Of a stretch of DNA of 64,000 bases, positions 8,399 through 16,650 are shown piece after piece. The DNA is from Planctomycetota bacterium (lineage in GTDB: Bacteria; Planctomycetota; UBA1135; JACQFD01): the NCBI GenBank assembly GCA_016792805.1, contig JAEUHX010000055.1:143481-207480 (forward strand), written 5' to 3'. The notes beneath the pieces are model-generated. The model searched no databases. It had not been told where the DNA came from and saw only the letters and a program-made list of their open reading frames with translations. Positions within the stretch are counted from its first letter, which is position 1; each line of letters begins with the position of its first letter. Both the position numbers and the translations under genes were made by a program.

Positions 8399-9237
8399 AG
8401 CCTTCGCTTCCGGCCTTCGAGCCGGCCGTCGTCACCGAGGTGCTCGTGCGCTTCCTGCGCGCGGAAGCACAAAAATTCGGCTTCACGCGCGGCGTCCTCG
8501 GCGTCTCGGGCGGTATCGACTCGGCCGTGGCGGCGGCACTGGCCGCGCGCGCGTTCGGCGCATCGAATGTCCTCGGATTACTGCTTCCGTACAAGACCTC
8601 CAGTCCGTCCAGCGAGCGGCTCGGCCGCGATTTGTGTGAGAAGTTCGAGATCCCAACGGAGCGCATCGACATCACGGCCATGGTGGATGGCTACCTGAAG
8701 GCCGTCTCCCTCGCGGTCGGCCGCAAGGAGGACCGCCTTCGCGCCGGAAACGTCATGGCTCGCTCCCGCATGATTGTGGTCTTCGACCACTCGGCGCGCG
8801 ACGGATCGATCGTGCTCGGCACGAGCGACAAGACCGAGCAACTCCTCGGCTACACGACGTGGTATGGCGACAGCGCGAGCGCGATCAACCCGCTCGGAGA
8901 TCTCTATAAGACGCAGGTGTACGCGCTGGCGGAGCACCTCGGCGTTCCCAAGGAGATCTGTGAGCAACGGCCCACCCCCGATCTGTGGCCGGGCCAGTCG
9001 GCGGAGGCCGAGATGGGGATCCGCTACGAGGAAGTCGACGCGCTTCTGTATGAGCTCGTGGATCGGCGTCGGCGCCCCGAGGACCTCGTGCGCCATGGCC
9101 ATCGACGGAAGCTCGTGGAGTGGATCCTGCACCGAGTGCCCGCCAATCAATACAAGAGGCGTTTGCCGATTGTGGCGAAAGTCTCCGCTCGAACAGTGAA
9201 TCTCGATTTCCGCTATCTGCGGGATTGGGGACGCTGA
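8395..9237 (+). CDS. nadE: NAD+ synthase
   Basis: A 280-residue adenine nucleotide alpha-hydrolase. It has the PP-loop SGGIDS at residues 38-43, the AGNVMARSRM segment, and GTSDKTEQLLGYTTWYGDS, which is the deamido-NAD binding region of NadE. It amidates nicotinic acid adenine dinucleotide to NAD+ in the cytosol, using ATP. The length is that of the stand-alone synthetase domain; the glutaminase is encoded separately just upstream with a 4-base overlap. The C-terminal HRVPANQYKRRLP block is also typical. No irregularities seen. Confidence 0.95.
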   Translation: MKPSLPAFEPAVVTEVLVRFLRAEAQKFGFTRGVLGVSGGIDSAVAAALAARAFGASNVLGLLLPYKTSSPSSERLGRDLCEKFEIPTERIDITAMVDGYLKAVSLAVGRKEDRLRAGNVMARSRMIVVFDHSARDGSIVLGTSDKTEQLLGYTTWYGDSASAINPLGDLYKTQVYALAEHLGVPKEICEQRPTPDLWPGQSAEAEMGIRYEEVDALLYELVDRRRRPEDLVRHGHRRKLVEWILHRVPANQYKRRLPIVAKVSARTVNLDFRYLRDWGR

Positions 9238-9278
9238 GAAACCGTCCGTCTGCTGAATCACCGTCTGGAGCCGTTCCC

Positions 9279-9728
9279 ATGACTGGAACTCACACAATTC
9301 GCCTCCACCGCGTCCTGCGGGCCCCGGCGGAGCGCGTTTACCGCGCATTTCTCGACCCCGACGCGCTCGTGAAATGGATCGCTCCCCACGGCTTCACGGC
9401 GAAGGTCCATAGCATGGATGCCCGCGTCGGCGGCGGTCATCGGATGTCCTTCACAAATTTCGGCAACGGCCAGAGTCACTCATTCGGCGGCAAGTACCTT
9501 GAGCTCACGCCGAACGAGCGGATCCGCTACACCGATGCGTTCGAGGATCCGAACCTGCCTGGGCAGATGATGGTCACGATCACATTTCGTGCGGTCTCCT
9601 GCGGCACGGATCTTCAGATCGTGCAGGAGGGCATCCCGGCGGTCATCCCGCCGGAGATGTGTTATCTCGGATGGCAGGAATCACTGATGCTCCTGACAAA
9701 GCTCGTGGAGGCGGAGGTCCGCACGTGA
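9279..9728 (+). CDS. SRPBCC (AHSA1-like) domain protein
   Basis: A 149-residue protein of the START/Bet v 1 fold, AHSA1-like. It begins with RVLRAPAERVYRAFLDPDALVKWIAPHGF, the diagnostic N-terminal strand-helix with a Trp in the first pocket helix, and closes with a long amphipathic helix (GWQESLMLLTKLVEAE). Such proteins bind small hydrophobic ligands; no catalytic residue is conserved, so the function stays open. The ATG at 9279 follows a spacer of about 40 bases from nadE and may be read through from it. It ends 27 bases before a strong terminator. Confidence 0.85.
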   Translation: MTGTHTIRLHRVLRAPAERVYRAFLDPDALVKWIAPHGFTAKVHSMDARVGGGHRMSFTNFGNGQSHSFGGKYLELTPNERIRYTDAFEDPNLPGQMMVTITFRAVSCGTDLQIVQEGIPAVIPPEMCYLGWQESLMLLTKLVEAEVRT

Positions 9729-9755
9729 CGGGGCCCGGGGATTTCGGTGAAGATC

Positions 9756-9789
9756 AAAAAAAGGGGGCGCCCGGCGGGCGCCCCTTTTT
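9756..9789. terminator. Rho-independent, bidirectional terminator
   Basis: A perfect 9-bp stem (GGGGCGCCC / GGGCGCCCC) with a 3-base loop, preceded by an A-run and followed by TTTTT. It works in either direction and lies between the plus-strand SRPBCC gene and the minus-strand gene ending at 9856. Confidence 0.93.
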
Positions 9790-9855
9790 CTTGGATTACT
9801 CGAGCTTCGAGCGAGAGCGACTCGTGTCCTCTTTCACGGATTTCAGCGAGACCGG

Positions 9856-10485
9856 TTAGCCGTTCTTGCTGAGCTCCGAGGCGAGCGAGTCGAGGTCGCA
9901 TGCGGCGATCTCCTCGACGGAGATGGGCGCCATCTGCCGGAACTTCTGGAACTCCTCGACGGAGGAGAGTTCGACGTAGTCGCGGTAGGTCATCTGGTGA
10001 TCGGAGCGGCGCCGAGCCGGCCGAGTTGTGGTCTCCGGCGCCGCGGACGAGGTCGCGCCAACGGCTTCACTCACCTCGGGCGGCAGGTTGGCCGGAAGCG
10101 CTCCGCGTCGTTCCAGCGTCGTCTTCGCGCGCTGGCAGATCGTGAGCGTGTTCTCGAGGTTGAGCCGGATACGCTCCAGTCGGTCCGGGTCGTTGTGTCC
10201 CGACTGCTGGTTGCGCCTCACCTTCGAGATCGCAGCCTCCAAGACGGCGATCAGGCAGTTCAACTTCTTGAGAAGCTGATCGCGGTGGGCCGTCGAGTCC
10301 GCCGGCGGATTCGAGCTGGGGGTCGAAGGGCTGTCGGCGTCGCCGTTGAAGTCGTCGTGGCTTTCGAAGCTCATCGTGCGGTCCTGGGAGTAGTAGGCGG
10401 GCTGCGAGGCATCGTTTCGCACAGGTCGTGCCAAGACCCCCTGGAAGCCTTCGCCCGGGATGGCGAGCCCCGCCTTCATTGTCAT
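9856..10485 (-). CDS. Unrecognised acidic protein
   Basis: Up to 209 residues from the ATG at 10485; a shorter start at 10374 (MSFESHDD, 172 residues) is equally credible. I recognise no family. There is a helical middle (QLLKKLNCLIAVLEAAISKVRR, then RLERIRLNLENTLTICQRAKTTLERR) that may form a coiled coil, a Pro/Ala/Thr-rich linker, and a C-terminal block YRDYVELSSVEEFQKFRQMAPIS. No signal peptide. The upstream flank faces the divergent gene at 10691, so the two share a regulatory region. The frame is open without interruption and the composition is protein-like. Confidence 0.6.
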   Translation of the reverse strand: MTMKAGLAIPGEGFQGVLARPVRNDASQPAYYSQDRTMSFESHDDFNGDADSPSTPSSNPPADSTAHRDQLLKKLNCLIAVLEAAISKVRRNQQSGHNDPDRLERIRLNLENTLTICQRAKTTLERRGALPANLPPEVSEAVGATSSAAPETTTRPARRRSDHQMTYRDYVELSSVEEFQKFRQMAPISVEEIAACDLDSLASELSKNG

Positions 10486-10690
10486 TTCACGAGTTACGGC
10501 GGCTCCAGGGACGGCGGACCACCGAGCCTGTTCGGCGGGCGGTCCAGCCGTCGCGTCGGAACGACAGGTGGCTGCGCGCGACTGTCCAAGAGGGCCGACA
10601 GCGTTGTCGCATCTCGACAGCGCCATCGCGCCTGACACCTCCCCGCCTCGGCTCCGTAGGGGCGTATACTCGCACCGGTCCGTCGTAGGC

Positions 10691-11938
10691 ATGCACATGC
10701 TCGAAGCCCTCCCGTCGCGTCTGCTTCTCCTGGCCTCTCTTTCGTTGGTTCCCGTCCTCGCGGCCGCCCAAGGCGGCAAGGGCGGCAAAAAGGGCGCCGA
10801 GGAGGCTCCCAAGGAAGGCGAAGAGGCCGCCGTGGCTCTGCAGCTTCCGCCGACTCCGAAGGCGATTGATGAGACCATCAAGAAAAACGTGGAGCTGGCG
10901 AAGAAGGAGTCCGTGAAGCTCGGCGAGAAGCTGGGTGGCGACTTCGGAGTTGCCTTCGGAACCGTGCTGAAGGTGCGCGCCGAAGGCAATAGTAATGAAC
11001 GCGTCCAAGAGCTTGTTCGCGCCGGCGACACGATGGTTGAGGTTCTCGCTGAGGAGTTCGGCGTCGACAAGGTGAAGGACCTTTGGGCCGGAAGCAGAGG
11101 ACCTTTCAATATGTATTACTTTAAGAGCAAGTCGACGTTTGGCGATGCTCTGCGCGAAGTGCTTGAGAAGGAGTACCCAAGGCACGCGCTCAACACGGAC
11201 AGCAAGACGCTCCTCGATATCGGCCGCTTCATTCGGGAGACTCCTTCGCCTCTCACGGGCGGATTCTTCGAGAATGAGGCGCATGAGTATCATCTCGCAC
11301 ACATGCTGGGCCAGACATTTGTGTTTTACCTCACTCGGGGCGGCCCGCCGTTCAAGAGCGCGCCCGCGACGACCGGCGAAGGGGCTTCGGAAATCGAGAA
11401 GATCGATCCGAAAGTCGAGATGGAACTCATGCAGCAGGAAGACAACTCCTGGCTAAATGAGGGTGCCGCGCTCTACTCCTCGGTTCGATTCTGCGGCGCG
11501 AACCATACGTACTGCGTGACCAACGCCAAGTACGTCGGGAATATTGCGATCGCAGACAAGGACGTCGACACCGCGTACCGGCTCGTCTGTTACGAGATGG
11601 CGATGGGCGATGAGAAATCGAAGGATTTCAAGACGCTCTCCCGCACGGAGACGAACTCGCTCGATTATTTGGATCTGGCGAAAGCCTGGTCGTTCTACGA
11701 CTGGATGACCCAGGCGGAAATGCGCCCGAAGCTCGTCGCGTTGCTGAAGGGCATGCGCGGCCGCTCCTTCGGAACGTCGCTGAAGCAGAACCTGGGCTGG
11801 AGCTTCGACGACCTCGAGGAGAAGTGGAAGGCCTTCGCCAAGGATGAGTACGGTCCCAAGAAAAAGAAGAAGGCCGACGACAAGTCGAAGGGCGGCAAGC
11901 CCGCGGGCCCGCAGAAGAAAGACCCGAAGTCGAAGTAG
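10691..11938 (+). CDS. Exported protein with a degenerate gluzincin-peptidase-like region
   Basis: A 415-residue protein with a Sec signal peptide (cleavage near VLAAAQ). Residues about 195-262 contain HEYHLAHMLG and, about 50 residues later, WLNEGAALYSS. The spacing and the WLNEG phrase resemble the zinc site of gluzincin (MA-clan) peptidases, where HExxH is followed by a Glu in a W-L-x-E-G motif. Here the first motif is not a proper HExxH, so activity is doubtful. The last 35 residues are Lys-rich (KKKKKADDKSK), perhaps for surface or nucleic acid binding. A TATACT box at 10665-10670 may be a -10 element; no matching -35 was found. Transcription ends at the palindrome at 11972. Confidence 0.7.
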   Translation: MHMLEALPSRLLLLASLSLVPVLAAAQGGKGGKKGAEEAPKEGEEAAVALQLPPTPKAIDETIKKNVELAKKESVKLGEKLGGDFGVAFGTVLKVRAEGNSNERVQELVRAGDTMVEVLAEEFGVDKVKDLWAGSRGPFNMYYFKSKSTFGDALREVLEKEYPRHALNTDSKTLLDIGRFIRETPSPLTGGFFENEAHEYHLAHMLGQTFVFYLTRGGPPFKSAPATTGEGASEIEKIDPKVEMELMQQEDNSWLNEGAALYSSVRFCGANHTYCVTNAKYVGNIAIADKDVDTAYRLVCYEMAMGDEKSKDFKTLSRTETNSLDYLDLAKAWSFYDWMTQAEMRPKLVALLKGMRGRSFGTSLKQNLGWSFDDLEEKWKAFAKDEYGPKKKKKADDKSKGGKPAGPQKKDPKSK

Positions 11939-11971
11939 CGTGCCGGGCGCGAAGGCGACCCGCGCTTAAAG

Positions 11972-12001
11972 AAAAAGGCGCCGGCTAGCCGGCGCCTTTT
12001 T
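11972..12001. terminator. Rho-independent, bidirectional terminator
   Basis: A perfect 30-base palindrome: A5, a 10-bp GC-rich stem half reading GGCGCCGGCT, its complement, then T5. It sits 33 bases after the Lys-rich protein gene and 39 bases from the end of the convergent HEAT-repeat gene, so it can stop both. Confidence 0.95.
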
Positions 12002-12040
12002 GTATCTGCAGCAAGGCGCGCCGTCGAAGCGCGTCTGATC

Positions 12041-13786
12041 TTACAGAATCTGCTGCAGCTCCTCGAGCATCGGATTGCGCACCCGATAGTTCGCATTGAA
12101 AAACGACTCCGAGATCAAAGGATACTCGTGTCGGTCGCCCATGCTCGAAAGCGCCACGACGCAGAACAGCGCGAGATCGCCTCGATACTGCTCCTTCTCG
12201 AGCTGCGTCACGAGCGGCTCGATCTGCGCCCGGCTGCGCGCCAATCCAAGAGCCAGGGCCGAGTGCTCTCGGACGATGTCGCGCGCATCGGTGAACATCA
12301 CTTTTGTGAGCGCCGGCGCCGCCTTCGGATTGTGGTACATGCCGATCGCGAGGCACAGCGAGCGACGCCAGACGTCGACCTTGTCGGGGTCCTCCTCGAG
12401 CACCTTCACGAGGCGATCCAGCGACCCTTCCGGCTTGATCATTCCGAGCGCCAATGCCGCATATCCGCGGAGCTGCGGCAGCGTTCCCCGCGTCTCCACG
12501 AGCTTGAGGAGCGGCTCTGCGGCTTTCGGCTCCTCGAGCAGCCCGAGCGCGATGGCGATCGAGCCGCGCAGGCTATCTTCCGAATGCATGGCGAGCCCCT
12601 TGAGAAGCTCCGCCGACGATCCTCGATCGCCGAGCAATCCAAGCCCAATCGCCGAGAATGCCTTTACCGTTCGCGAGCCTTTTGTTTGGAATCCTTCGCG
12701 GAGTGCGTCGCGCGCGGCCTCGCCGCCGATTCGGCCGAGCGAGATTGCAGTAAATCCGCGGGTTTGCTCGTCGCCGTCATCGAAGAAGGTCTTCACGAGA
12801 GCTTTCACAGAAGCCCGGTCGCCGAGATCTCCGAGCGCCTGAGCCGCGGCGCGGCGCAGATCGATGCTCCGGTCGTCGAGCGCCCCGAGGAGAACCAACA
12901 GGGCACTCGGGTCGCCGATCCGGCCGAGGGCAGTGAGAATATTGGTCTCAATTCCGCGCGACCGGGAGCTCTGCGCCTCGCGCAGCGTCTTGTATGCCGA
13001 GAGCAGGAACGGCGCGGAATCGCGGTCTCGGCACATGCCGAGCGCGGTCACCGCACAAACGTATAAATCCCTCTCGTCGCCCATTGCAGAGTCGGGCTTG
13101 AACGTGCGCTCCAAGAATTGAGTCAGCGCGCGCGCCCCTTCGCGCCGCCCCTGCAGCCCGATCGCCAGCGCCGCCGCCGAGCGGATCTCCAGAGGAACAT
13201 TGGCGGTATCATGTAACAAATTTAGCAGCTTCGAGAGCACACCGCGCTCCTCCAGCAGGCCGAGCGCAAGCGTTGCCATACGTTTTGTGTCCTGGTCGCC
13301 CGACGCCAGCAGCTCCTCGATGAGCGGCATCGACTCGCGAGCGCCGATGCGCCCGAGCCCAAGGGCTGCGTATTGTTGCACTCTCGGGTCGCTCGACTTG
13401 AGCGCCGCCCGGAGCGCCTGTGCGATCGAAGCGCGCGCGTCTTCGGCGCGCACGCGGCCGTCATCGCCGATGTCGGCGGACGGCGGGCGAAGCGTCAGAA
13501 CTTCTCGGCGCCGGAAGTCTCTCGATCGCAACAAAAGGTCTTTGTTGAGTTCGAACCAGAACTCCCAGCGCTCGTAGCCCTCAAGGAGTGCAAGCTGGTT
13601 CAGCACGGGGGCGTTGGGGTTCGCTGTGGGCGGCGCCGCGGGCGCGCCTGTCGGTGTCGGCGTCGGACCCACGATCGCAACCAGCTCTTCGAACGGACCG
13701 CGGTACTGTCCGCGGCGAATCGTGTTCTGGTCGCTGCCGCCGACCCATGCGGCCACGCTCAGAATGGTGGAAAGGAATGCGAGCAC
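12041..13786 (-). CDS. Exported HEAT-repeat protein
   Basis: A 581-residue protein starting at a GTG with GGAGG six bases upstream. Residues 1-15 are a short hydrophobic N-terminus suggesting export; residues about 40-60 are Pro/Ala/Thr-rich. From about residue 105 to the end run at least ten HEAT/PBS-lyase-type repeats of 30-40 residues, each with the A-A-x-A-L-G-x-L/I-G core (for example AALGLGRIGARESMPLIEELL, AAQALGDLGDRASVKALV, AISLGRIGGEAARDAL). This forms a curved helical solenoid for protein binding. Such proteins are frequent in planctomycete exported complexes. No enzymatic residues are seen. Confidence 0.88.
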   Translation of the reverse strand: MLAFLSTILSVAAWVGGSDQNTIRRGQYRGPFEELVAIVGPTPTPTGAPAAPPTANPNAPVLNQLALLEGYERWEFWFELNKDLLLRSRDFRRREVLTLRPPSADIGDDGRVRAEDARASIAQALRAALKSSDPRVQQYAALGLGRIGARESMPLIEELLASGDQDTKRMATLALGLLEERGVLSKLLNLLHDTANVPLEIRSAAALAIGLQGRREGARALTQFLERTFKPDSAMGDERDLYVCAVTALGMCRDRDSAPFLLSAYKTLREAQSSRSRGIETNILTALGRIGDPSALLVLLGALDDRSIDLRRAAAQALGDLGDRASVKALVKTFFDDGDEQTRGFTAISLGRIGGEAARDALREGFQTKGSRTVKAFSAIGLGLLGDRGSSAELLKGLAMHSEDSLRGSIAIALGLLEEPKAAEPLLKLVETRGTLPQLRGYAALALGMIKPEGSLDRLVKVLEEDPDKVDVWRRSLCLAIGMYHNPKAAPALTKVMFTDARDIVREHSALALGLARSRAQIEPLVTQLEKEQYRGDLALFCVVALSSMGDRHEYPLISESFFNANYRVRNPMLEELQQIL

Positions 13787-13933
13787 GTTTGCCTCCGCGT
13801 TTTGATGAACGTTATCGACCTCGCGGCCTGCGTGACCGGAGGGTAGCCCCAGAAAGGACTGCGGGAAGGGCGCCTACGCGTATTCGCGCTCCCGGAAATC
13901 TCCGGGGCAAAGCCAATCGGGTGGGCAGAGATG

Positions 13934-13951
13934 GGGCAGGGAGACCTGCCC
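13934..13951 (-). terminator. Possible hairpin terminator
   Basis: A 7-bp stem (GGGCAGG / CCTGCCC) with a GAGA loop lies 7 bases after the stop of the RseB-like gene. There is no U-tract, so it may only protect the transcript end. The remaining bases of the 13787-13958 gap hold nothing else recognisable. Confidence 0.4.
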
Positions 13952-13958
13952 GGAAAGC

Positions 13959-14942
13959 TCAGCGAAGTTCGTAGCCGACGAGCAGCCCGCCCAAACTCTC
14001 TCGGGAGGCACGTCCCAGCGCAGTCAGCGCAATCCCTTCCCGCTCGGTCATCACTACGGAAACCGTTCCCACGCGAACCACCGAAAGCGTGGTCGCACCG
14101 GAACCGGCGCTCGGCATCTCCCAATGGCCCGATGTGGCGTCCGCCTGGAGCACGATCAGGTGCTCAAGTCCGTCGCTATAGCGGTCGAGCCAGATGTGCT
14201 CGTCCTGGCCGTCGATGCGCAGCGTGAGCCATTTGCTCTCTGCGAGGGCGAATCCCTCCGGAGTCCAGGCCGACCCGTGGGAGAGCGGCGATGCAAACGA
14301 AGCCACCGCCACGGGCGTGCTCGACCCAGCGCTGGGAAGCGTCGGCGGGTCTCCCGCCACACGCCTCACCGGTCCGACCTCGACACTTGTGTACTCCATG
14401 GAAGCCACGACGGCGCCGGCGCCATCGTGACGCTCTACGCGCAGAGGAAGCCCCGAGGTGCGGTCCGACCACACATCGATGGCGAGCGCGCCTGCATGGC
14501 GCGGCTCAAAGCGAAGATGAATCGTCGAGCGCCCCGAGATCTGTAAGTTCTCAGGGATGATGGATGTCTTGTAATTTGCCAATACTCGATCGACGGAGTC
14601 GATCGACAGGTCGCGGTATTTGTGCTGGAATCGCGCCGCACGCAGGAACTCGAGCGCCTGCACGCCCTCAAGCGGCCGCCCGCTCTCGTCGGCGCTCTCG
14701 ATGCCAAGGTCGCCGGCGCCGTCGTCGAAGACGCGCTCCTTGTGGCGCACGAGGGCGCCGTCGATGCGCGACTCAATGGTGCGCTCGCCGCGGTGGGCCT
14801 GCCGCGGGCCGCTCACCGCGGCTGCGCGCGCCAAGGCGGAGACGGCGCGCGTCACCTCGGCGTCGCCGCACCCTGGGAGGAGCGAGGAGCCGCCGAGCGC
14901 GAGAACCGCGAGTGCCGTTGTTGTAAGGAGAGTTCGGCGCAC
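13959..14942 (-). CDS. RseB/LolA-like periplasmic lipoprotein of an ECF sigma locus
   Basis: From the GTG at 14942 the protein is 327 residues, with a lipoprotein-type signal (LLTTTALAVLALGGSSLLPGCG, cysteine near residue 28). The middle (about 95-215) has the beta-rich pattern of MucB/RseB or LolA-type proteins: STIHLRFEPRHAGALAIDVWSDRTSGLPLRVERHD then ASMEYTSVEVGPV. In RseB these strands bind lipids or mislocalised proteins and control proteolysis of the anti-sigma factor. It is the third gene of the sigma (15684) - anti-sigma (14960) - RseB-like trio, 17 bases after the anti-sigma stop. The exact family is inferred from pattern and context. Confidence 0.66.
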   Translation of the reverse strand: MRRTLLTTTALAVLALGGSSLLPGCGDAEVTRAVSALARAAAVSGPRQAHRGERTIESRIDGALVRHKERVFDDGAGDLGIESADESGRPLEGVQALEFLRAARFQHKYRDLSIDSVDRVLANYKTSIIPENLQISGRSTIHLRFEPRHAGALAIDVWSDRTSGLPLRVERHDGAGAVVASMEYTSVEVGPVRRVAGDPPTLPSAGSSTPVAVASFASPLSHGSAWTPEGFALAESKWLTLRIDGQDEHIWLDRYSDGLEHLIVLQADATSGHWEMPSAGSGATTLSVVRVGTVSVVMTEREGIALTALGRASRESLGGLLVGYELR

Positions 14943-14959
14943 CGTCGTCGGCCTTTGGG

Positions 14960-15679
14960 CTACCTGCCCTTTCGGCTGCCGGGGACGGCGCCCGCGAGGA
15001 ATTCTGCCTGGCTGCGCAGAGCCAACGGGAGGTCGGCGATCGATCGCTCCTCGAACACGAGACCCTGCGGGGCCTTGGCGCGGTTGCCCCAGGGCAGGAG
15101 CAGCGTCAGGCCGACCGCCGCAATCACCACCGCAGCCAGCGGCACCGCCACGCGTGGATTCACCGCGACGCCCGGATTCACAGTGCGCTCCCAGAGCCGC
15201 ACGGCGCCTCCGAGGACGAATTCCATGCGCCGGGCGGGACGCGCGCCCAATCGGGTCAGCACGCGGGCGTCGAGCTCCGCGGGCGCGGCCAATGGCTCGG
15301 CCGAACGCACAACGGCACGCACAAAGGGTTCCGGCGACGACAGATGCGCGAGAATTGCGTCGAGCTCTCGCGGCGCCGCCACCGGCTCCATCTTGCACAT
15401 GACGGAGCGCACAAAAGGTTCCGGTTCGGCGACGCGCGAGACGCGCGCATCGAGCTCCTCGGGCGCCGGCACAGCGGGCGCCACCGACGAAAGTCCTTCT
15501 AACAGATCCAGCAGCGACGACCGGCGCGTCCACGCCTCGCGACACGAAGCACACTCTTGCGCATGGCTGCGCAACAGCGGCGCGAGCGTCGCGTCGGCGA
15601 CGCTCGACGGGCGAAGCTCTTCCATGTGCTCGAGGAAGAACTCGCAGGGTCGGGGGTAGACGATGTCGTGGGAATCCAT
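14960..15679 (-). CDS. Anti-sigma factor with zinc-finger-like N-terminus
   Basis: A 239-residue membrane protein. The N-terminus carries HAQECASC, the H-x3-C-x2-C core of the zinc-binding anti-sigma domain that grips ECF sigma factors. A single transmembrane helix lies near residues 179-199 (VAVPLAAVVIAAVGLTLLLPW), followed by a short periplasmic tail. Between them are three repeats of about 35 residues beginning A-P-x-E-L-D-A, each ending EPFVR, an unusual tandem duplication. The start ATG lies 4 bases after the sigma gene stop, a sign of translational coupling. The signal that releases the sigma factor probably reaches it through the RseB-like lipoprotein downstream. Confidence 0.85.
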   Translation of the reverse strand: MDSHDIVYPRPCEFFLEHMEELRPSSVADATLAPLLRSHAQECASCREAWTRRSSLLDLLEGLSSVAPAVPAPEELDARVSRVAEPEPFVRSVMCKMEPVAAPRELDAILAHLSSPEPFVRAVVRSAEPLAAPAELDARVLTRLGARPARRMEFVLGGAVRLWERTVNPGVAVNPRVAVPLAAVVIAAVGLTLLLPWGNRAKAPQGLVFEERSIADLPLALRSQAEFLAGAVPGSRKGR

Positions 15680-15683
15680 GGCT

Positions 15684-16349
15684 CTACGGTCGCAGGTGCC
15701 TCTCGCACACACGCATCAGCAGGGGTTCCAACGCAGCGTGGGCGCGAGCGAGTCGAGACTTTACAGTCCCGATGGAGCAATTGAGGACTTCAGCAACCTC
15801 CTCGTATGAGAGATTTTCGAGATAGCGCAGGACAATGATGGTTCGGAGTTTTGGGGAAAGCCTTTGAATCGCGACTTGTACGTCGGAGGAAAGCTCACTT
15901 CTCTCGGCGGCTGCCCGCGGTCGCACCGCATGTCCGTCCTCCGGAAGGCTCGCCCGGGCATCCCGGGATTCTTGAGGGTCTTCGGACATCGCATCAAGCG
16001 ACGCGATTCCTCGCGAGGAAGTTCGGCGGCACAGATCGATGCTCGCGTTCACCGCGATCCGGTAGACCCAGCTCGAAAATTTGGATTGGAACCGAAAGTC
16101 ACGAATCTTTCGGAACAAGATCGCAAATGTTTCCTGGGACGCATCGAGAGCGTCTGTGGAGTTTCCAGTGATTCGATAGGCGACGTTGTAAACCCGGTCT
16201 TTGTAGGCGTGGTACAGCTCGCCAAATCGCTCTTCGAACTCCTTGCCGGCATCCGCCTGGCATCGGCGGATGAGCTCAAGATCGTCGGGCGGACGAGCTT
16301 GGTTGTCGGACGGCGGCTTCACGGTCGTTTGTTCCGTCCCTGACGGCAC
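15684..16349 (-). CDS. ECF-type RNA polymerase sigma factor
   Basis: A 221-residue group 4 sigma factor read from a GTG. Region 2 is seen as FGELYHAYKDRVYNVAYRITGNSTDALDASQETF followed by FSSWVYRIAVNASIDLCRR. Region 4 is LSPKLRTIIVLRYLENLSYEEVAEVLNCSIGTVKSRLARAH, with the helix-turn-helix that reads the -35 element. About 35 residues separate the regions. The N-terminal 25 residues are Pro-rich and extra to the family. It heads the sigma / anti-sigma / RseB-like operon and probably autoregulates it; I could not identify a convincing cognate promoter upstream. Confidence 0.93.
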   Translation of the reverse strand: MPSGTEQTTVKPPSDNQARPPDDLELIRRCQADAGKEFEERFGELYHAYKDRVYNVAYRITGNSTDALDASQETFAILFRKIRDFRFQSKFSSWVYRIAVNASIDLCRRTSSRGIASLDAMSEDPQESRDARASLPEDGHAVRPRAAAERSELSSDVQVAIQRLSPKLRTIIVLRYLENLSYEEVAEVLNCSIGTVKSRLARAHAALEPLLMRVCERHLRP

Positions 16350-16598
16350 TTGGGGTCGCTCTGCGGAGTGAAGCCGCTCGATGCGCGAGCGAAATGCGAC
16401 CGTTGCATGCGCGGCAGTCCGGCATCCGGATCACGGCGATACCGGCGGAAGAGAGGACGGGGCAGGCGGGCCAAGCAGTCTTGGGACGAGTTGCGGGGGG
16501 ACGTCGGTTCCGCTCCGTGCGCCAGACTGAACCTCAAGACTCCGGCGGAAGCGCGCCAGCACGGGGGCTGCTGGCTCGAATACGGGTATCGGGGGACC

Positions 16599-16626
16599 GC
16601 CCATCTGGGAATGGCCCATCTGGGAA
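16599..16626. repeat. 13-bp direct repeat in an otherwise empty gap (16350-16650)
   Basis: GCCCATCTGGGAA occurs at 16599-16611 and again at 16614-16626, a 15-base period. Each copy holds the small palindrome CCCAT-CTGGG, so it could be a paired operator or chance. Nothing else in the 300-base gap between the sigma gene and the next minus-strand stop looks like a gene, and I found no ECF-type promoter in it. Confidence 0.5.
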
Positions 16627-16650
16627 AGACTGTCCCCGGTGATCGCGTTG

